Positions 13,501-19,600 of a DNA stretch of 23,381 nucleotides are shown piece by piece. A model generated the notes under the pieces. The model saw nothing but the letters and a program-made list of their open reading frames with translations. It searched no databases and was not told the DNA's origin. Location of the stretch: the IMG/VR virus record IMGVR_UViG_3300051212_001621, positions 1 through 23,381 of that record. The stretch is one strand, 5' to 3'. Position numbers and translations under genes: made by a program. The DNA is from a virus. Positions within the stretch are counted from its first letter, which is position 1. The number at the start of each line of letters is the position of its first letter.

Positions 13501-14850
13501 GAACAAATTGTTGATATTGTAATTACAAATAAAGGATCTGGTTATACAGAAGCGCCAAAAATTGTTGTCGCTAGAAGATATAATTTAATTAAAGGTAATA
13601 ATAGAAAAATTGATTCTCTTGTTAACATAAGATTTGCAAATAAGATTCAAAAACAATCTCCAGTATCTGCAAATATTGTATTCGAATTTTCTAGAGGAAT
13701 TGAGTCTATAACTGCGTTTGCAGCTGCAATCACAATTCCAGAAAATAAACCAACTATTTACACAACACTTAATAAAGTAGTAAATCTTGAGAATTTAGTT
13801 ATTTCGAAAGAAATCATTAAATTTGGTCCAACTTCAACTGGTTCCGTATCCATGTTCGGACCAAACGAAAACTCTCCAAAAATTTACAGAACATTTTTAC
13901 TTGATAGAACCGTTGAATCTCAACCATTACTATCAACTAAAGTTGAAAGATCATTTGCTATAGAAACTGGATTTATTGATTTAACAAATCCATTCTCATA
14001 TAGACGAAATTATTCTTCTGGTATTGCTGGACCAGCAGCACCACAATGGAGACCTTTTACCGATTGTGGAAACATCTTATCAACATCAGGAATTCCAGTT
14101 TCTGGTGTTACAATTGAAGAATTGGAAAGATATGGATTTACAATTGAACAGTTAAACAATGCTGTTGTTTCTGGTGGAATTTTTGTTGATGGTGATAAGT
14201 TTAATCTGGCAACTTCATCCATCAATAATTACCTAGTAAGATTGCAAACTTCGCCACTTCCAGATAGAGGAGACTTTACTCCCACCTTACTTGATTCTTC
14301 TTATGTTTCATCATCTGGATATGGAGATCCGACACCAGATGGATATTATGTTGTATTAAATAATGTCATTTACCTTTATATCGCAAATAGTAGCGGGTTG
14401 CCAATTATCAATACTTTCCGTCAAAATATGACAGGAACTGATATTTGGATTGATTGGGGCGAGGGTAGTTTTATCGGTGGTAGATATTCAAATAACAATC
14501 TTACTGGATTTGCAAACTCTCCATATGAAAATAGAATAACTGCTGGCCAGTTTGACTTATTCAATGATGGTTCTCAAGCTGGAGTTGTACTAATTCCAAC
14601 AACACCAGTTCCAAATGGTATTGGAAGATTCAATAGAATCGGGAATTATGATGTTACTTTCAGTCCAACAAATGTGATTGTTTATTGTGACACCGCACGA
14701 TTCCCAACATCTGGAACAATATTAATCAACAAAGAGCAGATTACTTATACAAGTAAGTTGTCGGATCGTCTTCTTGGTTGCACACGCGGTGCCAATGGTA
14801 CTCCTATTGGAACACATGTGGTAGGAGATTACATTAGATTGCTTCAATAA
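4555..14850 (+). CDS. 7: Giant baseplate wedge protein gp7 homologue, 3431 aa, multi-domain
   Basis: ATG at 4555, three bases after gp6; TAA at 14848-14850. T4 gp7 (1032 aa) starts wedge assembly by binding gp10 and later gp8 and gp6. Two blocks match what I recall of T4 gp7: residues 192-255 (DFYQSKGTSNSVKFLFK, then DDLIGKQI; T4 has DFYSTKG..KFLFK..DLVGQ) and 1752-1795 (YVVKS, WRDLIK at 1774, HPAGF at 1783; T4 HPVGF). About 1500 residues lie between them. Other modules seen: 'sG-x-I-x-x-E' units at about 85-135, 316-372, 1229-1288 and 3376-3431; GSGY repeats at 526-660, 1144-1200, 1516-1640 and 2990; a YHYH domain at about 675-832 (GHSPILGFAYDGNPIYGPYG from 719; NGRFCVTP at 793); GILQ units near 1909, 2570 and 2665; three helical repeats at 2020-2423. 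No signal peptide or membrane segment. Identity as gp7 is strong by synteny and motifs; the extra domains may be surface decoration or fibre attachment. Confidence 0.88.
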   Translation: MPKTANQISLLIENQLASFITDEYELFTKFVQKYYEQQELRGQPLDIITNLETYRNIDFYEKDILNKFTKLTQFLQDTDTVINVETTSSFPDSGYLKIDDEICFYKSKTETQFLEVSRGVSGNTTLGDLYTKSIFVTTQSDDHVNGSSVYNISNLFLFALVKSFESQYLPDFPISYLNQEVDQRTLIKNIADFYQSKGTSNSVKFLFKCLIQSDPEPVVYYPRDNTLKASESTWRRNYSIKANIFSANPDDLIGKQIIQDLEGNYASATVDNVLFNGTYDGIDLYELILAEETVNGSFLTSSKTFLTSAVSANSSVVDVFSTLGWGESGKFRIENETFTFEKKNVNQFYIKTRSGSASYSANTFVYDSANVFIEDNPILILGVLYTAVPKIKVPYLSAGEQIEVSSPGFVTIDQKIFDSQNNLRWKLSTSKVAGLPDVNADVSGVFQDETDYYIASSGFPSHFFNLDVPVRDQRQLRIIPKNSEPTTEIYKTNQGDVGIFVNGIVAMGAKDEEQIFSGPIQKISVFDRGSGYAKPPFVLINGVPNLARAKMAGQVVESIIVDVPGNYNSTPNVEIVSGRNGIVAPVITNGEITSLVVTNPGQFYSSPPIIRITDLAGKGRFADYTSIVSPAGQITGFIQRRTGSGYTAENIRIDVIPVGSGARANASVKSWTKNRYYKYQSKLDSNNGYYIPNKDQSLDYGYAYYASPNYLRTNDTGVGHSPILGFAYDGNPIYGPYGYSNPLNSSSQITRMTSSYSKNISRQNGPSVSQYPLGTFFEDYTYIHKLGSLDQNNGRFCVTPDFPNGTYAYFITVDSSNDPVFPYIIGDNYYSIPRDSNYNQNISQSDIPKNVIRLRTADIEKNGDLTKLLIDEVERGTVTSGISVSSQPNFSVGCKLEIDNESTGGYDASAEVSSVKGKTVLSIESQSTKCLLIDLSTTAYLFDGDIITQNVTGATGEIVGDVFSGTKFALRNVSGDFSNGDTLSSSTSVVNLILDKNSSYTVGAVLQLTDGKVSIIAQGEVLESTVGKNTVKVKVNSGQFVPTDGYYIKSSNLFDTPGSELLDVNSLSSNLRIFEITDNVAILKTADAHGVGIGDKITVDINPNDAQTTTNYYVRSRIFQKIKFESPGASTTINDSGIGRLSLLNSGENYTPGTYQNIALVGGSGSGAKANITVSFQGKVTQFTIVDKGENYSKYDILTVGNSALLKTNSSTPSLKLSVDHVGLALQENKIKVSSGIGFTDDDFIKIGNEIVKIVNRTGDTFTVLRGQKSTIAIDHFDGASVELFDPGFDLPKGLPLGQSVQDPKIEQYNPITQEAEVVFEYGQTLDTINAVSLSTVFFDVSADTRLVRVVQIEDPIEVFIFSKDNTNFIRNPEIEIKEFYKYRFNVSHSSMNGRSFDISPSISYNIETPEKIDLGSIVDLKIGFGSRVSTNLYSNKIQSRYSKYFYYDRNRITSSESGYFKVISDPLQGEKDSLYVTDTSIVYDTKVFAPHDGSGSISYTSKSRFSIGEIDTIEVTNIGSEYKKIPIVIGALPTESYRASAIVDISNGSISGVRVISGGSNYSNPRAVVDGNAVLDVVVDNGIITGVLIKHPGSGYNSIPEVRIVETDVKIYLESEDIGLPRNIRIISNGGSYHTDSTLRSSLRSNYVFTVSNFSSNGFALGESVVQITDGVETARAKVSSWRNGSNILIVKDVTGLFREDKEIIGLARRTTANLDRIRYAEFEPTIKTYFDNIGSFEDDQGIASSSNQKITDTYYYQDYSYVVKSRTPINVWRDLIKQTTHPAGFQLFGEVLIESDADISMSNNSKTVATSVIQLWDPLKNKISVVSTRKNIITSIIKTEQLKVEKGSGSIALDTFSTTEIRAKRVYLNAAFDGAFTDKGNLEGTQSFVLIDDDGAVVSPYNEQALTITLDGILQEPGSAYQVNGSIITFASPPLGPSTEDGQEVPGVIFYGRLFEFKRADLNERYLKKIRNIYQRSGTWIDAANQLAMNKAFIQSETLGYIREKYPTLSWGTLSTKCYRDIGLVIEALEHDLRFGGNLKTIDAIESYFVGGTLSYIDGEIQASIDAYSYATRLCKIAMRNWDVVERQASWTSGTDIIEITNTDNVAIGMKISAGRAFSDTTVIQEIIDSRTLRLSENSLPGNNIPNENAQVTFIWSGLNTGTFYDAATLIERNKENIQREASHRIYDEYPKFTYPGVPEEAFRFKDGRRLIYENLNNIVLAVISELGSTFGPQYATDSCARDLKIILSGIAEDLGRGSNSNTIFNTKEYFLNHDALEGEVTESVYAFEYARELCIEAINNRGSYQDPNIILVPDCTNVNSAITVLFDILIDAISSNTQPNIPINTGIVSWTRSEDFCFRDTGILVDAVVYSLRYGGNQKIVEFANAYFNNYKINHIGNELLETIYAYNVARDLMILAMRNQISGSTIVFPYTNLDIRIDTQSPYCVEVESAIANYAQIVEDILKGGPDRLDIVPENESSTGNWTSLRVYVNKNILPDQNLLNGVFRECEEVASSLDSLNEVIRNILITGPGAVEKTNPDYVDNENKEFDLYYLDGSPVITEENENLFIAISGILQHEQAYFIDKSQTPNKVVFSGAPIWGQEENVKTVQEPLAVENIALHGVGNYIRCELDTSGILDGSSGPFIILNTSTKEVRNIDDSNYALVFIDGILQREGDSYTINGPAINFSRDIYKENNVEIILLYGRDIEQSITLHDFEPTTYFNRLTLTISDTSPNDYTDLFTWFNTNYDNETFAYQKDGSNKNLIGKIKRVYKVNNNTVELVLSGNNPIFNGSEPIYGSTDYINFSDETIFGGTSATLVYALDEFGNRRMQRDSSAWLFDSIKSDESFYVQRNLLARLNAGDSVKIDGEKSYREIKKLPQYVNPKDYNAGADISSKFYGSIITTNYNGSTKGVGLSATCEINAEGEVINIEWNRKDLNLYYQQNILQKTTAYGYETPPVLHFIPVNQSGGGASAEVIVSKEQIVDIVITNKGSGYTEAPKIVVARRYNLIKGNNRKIDSLVNIRFANKIQKQSPVSANIVFEFSRGIESITAFAAAITIPENKPTIYTTLNKVVNLENLVISKEIIKFGPTSTGSVSMFGPNENSPKIYRTFLLDRTVESQPLLSTKVERSFAIETGFIDLTNPFSYRRNYSSGIAGPAAPQWRPFTDCGNILSTSGIPVSGVTIEELERYGFTIEQLNNAVVSGGIFVDGDKFNLATSSINNYLVRLQTSPLPDRGDFTPTLLDSSYVSSSGYGDPTPDGYYVVLNNVIYLYIANSSGLPIINTFRQNMTGTDIWIDWGEGSFIGGRYSNNNLTGFANSPYENRITAGQFDLFNDGSQAGVVLIPTTPVPNGIGRFNRIGNYDVTFSPTNVIVYCDTARFPTSGTILINKEQITYTSKLSDRLLGCTRGANGTPIGTHVVGDYIRLLQ
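6130..6525 (+). repeat. GSGY beta-repeat cluster in gp7 (four copies)
   Basis: Four consecutive copies of a 35-45-residue unit with a turn G-[SNQ]-[GYF]-Y followed by P-x-[IV]-x-[IV]: DRGSGYAKPP (residue 526), VPGNYNSTPNVEI (561), NPGQFYSSPPIIRI (597), RTGSGYTAENIRI (about 641). It is a protein-level repeat; DNA copies have diverged. Further copies lie near 7984, 8110, 9100-9440 and 13522. Confidence 0.75.
9100..9450 (+). repeat. GSGY beta-repeat cluster in gp7 (second cluster)
   Basis: Copies NIGSEYKKIPIVI (residue about 1516), SGGSNYSNPRAVV (1556), HPGSGYNSIPEVRI (1590) and a weaker NGGSYHTDST (1627), at 35-40 residue spacing, just before the HPAGF block of the gp7 core. Confidence 0.7.
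10612..11823 (+). repeat. Three copies of a ~63-residue helical repeat inside gp7
   Basis: Copies at 10612-10803 (residues 2020-2083), 11278-11463 (2242-2303) and 11632-11823 (2360-2423). Each starts C-x-R-D and follows with a helix, a [DS]-L-[RG]-[FYR]-G-[GS]-N turn, a Y-F, then E-x-x-x-[SI]-x-x-[AY]-x-x-x-A-R-[LD]-[CL], ending A-[MI]-[RN]-N. Copies 1 and 2 are preceded by a DAA-x-x-x-x-x-NK-x-x-I-Q module (residues 1984 and 2168); C-x-x-V-x-SAI modules follow copies 2 and 3. I have seen similar repeats in cyanophage tail and fibre proteins; function unknown. Confidence 0.8.
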
Positions 14851-14863
14851 ATAAATATAAATA
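14851..14863 (+). promoter_or_regulatory. Tandem late promoters before gp8
   Basis: ATAAATATAAATA directly follows the gp7 stop and holds two overlapping cores: ATAAATA (14851-14857) and TATAAATA (14856-14863), the latter an exact match to the T4 late consensus. The gp8 ATG lies 36 bases on. This would give gp8 and the DUF4815 gene their own transcript, independent of the 10-kb gp7 message. Confidence 0.75.
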
Positions 14864-14899
14864 ACTCGGATTCAGTCTTACTATACAGAGACCAGTGCT

Positions 14900-16660
14900 A
14901 TGGCAGCTATTATTTCGGAAAAATTTAGAATTTTTAACGCGAAACAATTTTTAGAATCATTAAGTGAAGGCGCGAATGATGCTGACACTGCTCGTACACG
15001 AATGTATTTCTTCGTTGGAAGATCTGCTCAATGGGCGGCATATGTAGAAATCTTTAATGTTACTGGAACATTTGAGCAAGGAGAAACTGTATCTGGTGGC
15101 GGGTGGTCTGGAACAATCGCTGAAGTAAATGAAAACAGTTTATTGATTCAGAATATTCTTCCAAATTCATCTACGACTCCACCATTTGGAACTACAATTA
15201 CTGGTGCTGATTCCTCTGCTAGTGCAAAGACTGGAGTTTATAGATATGCAACAGAAGAAGCCCCTCCTGCACCACTAGACAACCACGCAGAGACACTCTC
15301 GATTTATAATGAATTGATTGCTGCTAAGAGAATTACTGCTCCTTTTGCAAGACTGGTGATTCCACGATATAACTGGAATCTATCTCTAAATCCGAAATTT
15401 GATATGTACAGACCATCATATGCACCGACAGCAGGTGGTGGTGGTTCAATTGGAAAGCAAACTGCTACTGGGCAAACAAGTCTAGCAGAAGCAAAATTCT
15501 ATGTTATGAACTCAAGATACGAAGTATTCAAGTGTCTTTACAATGGTGAGAATGCTGCAAATCCAAATGGACAAAACGCAACATACGAACCAACTTCCCA
15601 ACCAACATCAGGACAGGGAACTTTTGCAAACGGTATTTTCACAGAACCTTCTGGAACTGCAAAATACATTTGGAAGCATATGTTTACAATTCCAACTGGA
15701 GATGTACTAGCATTCCTTTCAACCGACTTTATTCCTATTGTAGAATCTACAGAGTTGAGCAGAACACAGGTAAGAGCACTTGCAGTTAATGGTGCTGTTC
15801 ATGTTGCTGTGGTAAGAAACGCTGGAAGCGGTCTACCAGCATCTGCAACGCTTTACACTGCTGTTAAGGGTGATGGTAGCGGAGCAGTTGTAAAGTTCAC
15901 TACAGATGGTTCTGGCGCTGTTACATCAGCAGAAATGCAATCAGTAGGAAGTGGTTATACATATGGCAATCTGAGACTTGTTACTGGAGAGGTTTTCACC
16001 GATGCAGGTCTAACTGCAGCAGCGGCAGCTTTTACTGGCAAAGCATTCATTGAACTCGTTATTTCGCCAACTGGTGGTCATGGTTTTGATCCAGAAATGG
16101 AACTGTTTGCAAAAAGAATCATGACAAATGTTCGTCTAACTTATGACGAAGGTTCTGGTGATTTCCCAGTTGACAATGATTTCCGTCGTATTGGAATTGT
16201 TCAAGATCCATATACATACGGAACAACTAATTATGCTGTTTCATCTACTCTCCGTGGTACTTATTCCATGGTTGTTTCGAACGCAAATTCAAACTACCAA
16301 GTTGACGAAGATATTTTCCAACAAGTAACTGGTGGAATTGCTTATGGTAAAGTCGTTTCGTGGGATAGTTCAACTGGAGTTCTGAAGTACTATCAATCAC
16401 CAGATTTACATTCACATCAAGGAGTTTTGAGAAGATTTGCTTCTAATGCGGCAAATGCTGTCATTGGTGCTAACTCAACAACCTCTGGAAATGTAAATAC
16501 ATCGGCTAATGGAACAATTTCTGATATTGCATTCACTGGTGGTTTGGCTAATCCAGAAATCGAACCAAACTCTGGAGAAATCATATACATAGAGAATAGA
16601 AGACAGATTACAAGAGCTGCTGACCAAATTGAGGACATCAAGCTAGTAATCGAATTCTAA
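14900..16660 (+). CDS. 8: Baseplate wedge protein gp8 (T4-like, enlarged)
   Basis: ATG at 14900, TAA at 16658-16660, 586 aa against 334 in T4. Gp8 forms dimers on the wedge bound to gp7/gp10 and then gp6. Conserved landmarks, with remembered T4 equivalents: FFVGRSAQWA near 37 (T4 FITFGRSEPWS), LVIPRYNWN near 152 (VIPRRDWG), YIWKHMFTIP near 255 (YVWEYLFEIP), RRIGIVQDP near 430 (RQISIITNP), and the C-terminal SGEIIYIENRRQITRAADQ followed by IEDIKL (SGEMIYMENRPPI..). The extra length is inserted modules: an F-x-x-GE-x-V unit at about 58-100, a GSGY segment at about 305-397 (GSGAV, VGSGYTYGNL) and a second F/Q-type unit at about 466-500. It has its own tandem late promoters. The 27-base gap to the next gene contains only GGTTGAG just before its ATG. 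Confidence 0.93.
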   Translation: MAAIISEKFRIFNAKQFLESLSEGANDADTARTRMYFFVGRSAQWAAYVEIFNVTGTFEQGETVSGGGWSGTIAEVNENSLLIQNILPNSSTTPPFGTTITGADSSASAKTGVYRYATEEAPPAPLDNHAETLSIYNELIAAKRITAPFARLVIPRYNWNLSLNPKFDMYRPSYAPTAGGGGSIGKQTATGQTSLAEAKFYVMNSRYEVFKCLYNGENAANPNGQNATYEPTSQPTSGQGTFANGIFTEPSGTAKYIWKHMFTIPTGDVLAFLSTDFIPIVESTELSRTQVRALAVNGAVHVAVVRNAGSGLPASATLYTAVKGDGSGAVVKFTTDGSGAVTSAEMQSVGSGYTYGNLRLVTGEVFTDAGLTAAAAAFTGKAFIELVISPTGGHGFDPEMELFAKRIMTNVRLTYDEGSGDFPVDNDFRRIGIVQDPYTYGTTNYAVSSTLRGTYSMVVSNANSNYQVDEDIFQQVTGGIAYGKVVSWDSSTGVLKYYQSPDLHSHQGVLRRFASNAANAVIGANSTTSGNVNTSANGTISDIAFTGGLANPEIEPNSGEIIYIENRRQITRAADQIEDIKLVIEF

Positions 16661-16687
16661 TTACTATCCTAATAGCGACTGGTTGAG

Positions 16688-19600
16688 ATGCCTCAAAAAA
16701 CTAATCTAAATGTAGCACCTTACTACGACGATTTTGATACAGATAAAAATTTTTATAAGGTGCTTTTTCGTCCTGGATATTCAATTCAGGCGAGGGAGTT
16801 AACTCAGCTTCAGTCTGTTTTACAGAATCAAATTGAGCAATTTGGTAAGTATGCATTTAAACAGGGAGAACTTGTAATCCCTGGAGAAGTAGCGTTTAAC
16901 AATAAATTACCTTTTATTAAACTATCTTCGGTTTCTGAAATTCCAGTTAATCAAGATGGTCAAATTGTATACAAAAAATACGACATTACCCAACTTAAGG
17001 ATAGAAAGGTTAGAGGTTTAACATCTGGGGTAATCGCAACTGTTGTATCAGCAGAAATAGCTACCGAAACTTCTGCTGATGTTTTATTTGTAAACTACAC
17101 AACTAGTGGTGATTCTGGTGATGAAGAAACATTTAGACAAGGAGAAACCTTAGAAGTAGTTGATGGTATCAACACACCTCTCTTGGTTGTTGGAACCGAT
17201 GGCAGTGTTTTACCTACAAGCATTCAAATAACAAATCCAGATACTGCTGAAGTTTCTTCATTAGAAAGTCCAGCAATGGGTTATGCCTCCGCTGTAAAAG
17301 TTGAAGAAGGTATCTATTTTGTAAATGGGTATTTTGTAAGAAATGATGCACAATTACTAATTGTTGACAAATATTATAATTCTCCATCCGCACAGGTAGG
17401 ATTCAAAATCGAAGAATCGATTGTAACTCCAGAGCAAGACGAAAGTCTATATGATAATTCAATTGGATCTTCCAACTACTCTGCACCAGGAGCACATAGA
17501 CTAAGTATTAAATTATCTCTTGTAAAATATTCTTTAGATGAAAAAACTGATAGAAATTTCATCAAAATTCTATCTATTAAAAGAGGATCCGTTCAGAGTC
17601 AGGTTGTTCAGACAGATTACAATTTACTAGAACAAACACTAGCAAGAAGAACATATGATGAATCTGGTGACTATGTTGTTGATAATTTCTCCCTAGATGT
17701 TAGAGAATATTATCAGAAAGATGGAAATCTAGGGATTTATGGAAAAAATCCAGATGGAACAGTCAATGGATTATCAGAACAAGACGCATCCGAAAAATTG
17801 ATTGCCAGCATTGGTCCTGGAAAAGCATATGTTAGAGGATATGAGATTGTTAACAAAGAAACAAAGTATCTTGAGGTTAACAAGGCAAGAGAAACCCTGA
17901 ATAGAGAAGACATTAGAATTAAGACTCAGGGACTTCCAACATATAAAATTACAAATACATATAATACTTTACCACTGAATACAGAGGGATCTCAGCTTAC
18001 TGCGTATCCAGATGTATTTTTATTAGGCAATTTTAATGATGGAACAGTAGGACTGAATAATACAGAATCTTCTACAGCATCAAAGCAAACTCTCAATAGA
18101 AGGGGAGAGTTTTTTGATATCAACACTGGTATTAAAACAATTTACTTACAAATTGAAAATAATTATGCAACACTAGTTGCTGGTTTGACTGGATCCAACT
18201 TTGTAACTGAAATTGGAACTTTGTGGTTCGTTCAGGCAAGAAATTCTGACGATACTCCATCAGTTGTCAATAGTGTTGATGTTATTTCTTTTTCTAGAGT
18301 TCCTAGACTGGAAGTTTCTGCAGATCCAAGTGTAACCTTCTTGGAAATTACAGTTACAGCAAGAAAAGATTTATTGGATCAATTTTTATTAGAATATGAT
18401 GATAGAGAGGCAGCTAAGAGAAGACTACTCTATATCACTAGAAATGATGCTCAAAATCCATCGTCTATCCCATTCGGAACTATTGTAGATTATAATGAAA
18501 CTTTTACACCAGTAATTGGAATTGCAAAACCAAGTAATTTTTCTCTTCTAGAAAAAGGATCTGGGTTTAACTCTGATACTGATGTTATTGTTTCCAAAGG
18601 CAGACTTTCTGATGGATCTTCTGTCTATAATGCAACATTTGGATTTTCATACTTTAATCCATATTTCTTCACAAAAATTCAACTAGATGAACCGATTACA
18701 GTTGTTGGTAGTTTTACAGTTGGTCAATATGTTTATGGATTGACTTCTGGTGCATATGGCGTTGTAGAGGGATCTTTGACAGGAGCATTTACATCATTAA
18801 AAACATTGATGATCAAGTCACTTTTTGGAAATTTTGTAAGTGGAGAAGTTATTGTTGACGAAAAAGGCAATTCGTTAAGGATTGCAAAAGACAACACAAT
18901 TTCTCATTTCATTGTCAATACTAGAGGTGCGAATTATGTAAACGGAACTAGTTTGAGAATTGATGGTGTCACTGTAGATGATTCGAAAGTAAAATTGAAT
19001 TTTGATGGTTCTGGTGGAATTTACAAGGCAGAAATTTTAGATAGAAGCTCTGTGTCTACTGAATATTCAAAACCACCATTGGTTGAGGTAATTCAAGGAA
19101 CTGGTGGTGGTACTCCAGTTGGATCTGTCATCACTCCAGTTCTTGTTAGAAATGCGGTTACCACATATACTCCACAAAATGTTAAGTCATTTTATTCGGA
19201 ATTTGGTTCTGGAAATGCAAACACCTTTACATCTGATATTGAGATCAACAAAGAAAGATATGCAGAGATTGTTTCTGTCACAGAGTTTACATTTAGTGGT
19301 TCTAAAGGAAGAAAATATATCGAGTGTAATGGATTTGGTGGAGATGCTACAACATTCTTGCAGCAAGGAGATCTTGTACAGTTTACAGATGACTCATCAG
19401 AGTTGATTAGAGCGATTGTACAGCAAGCAACAAAACCAGAGGGTGTTTATAAATCCAGAATTTATTTTGATAGATCTCTCCCAGAGAATGTGACCAATGT
19501 CAGCGTCGTTCGTGTTAGACCATCGATTGATAACTACAATAAAGGAACTTTGCTTTATAAAGTAGGATCGAATCAAATTAGTTCAATTGTTGCTAGCAGC

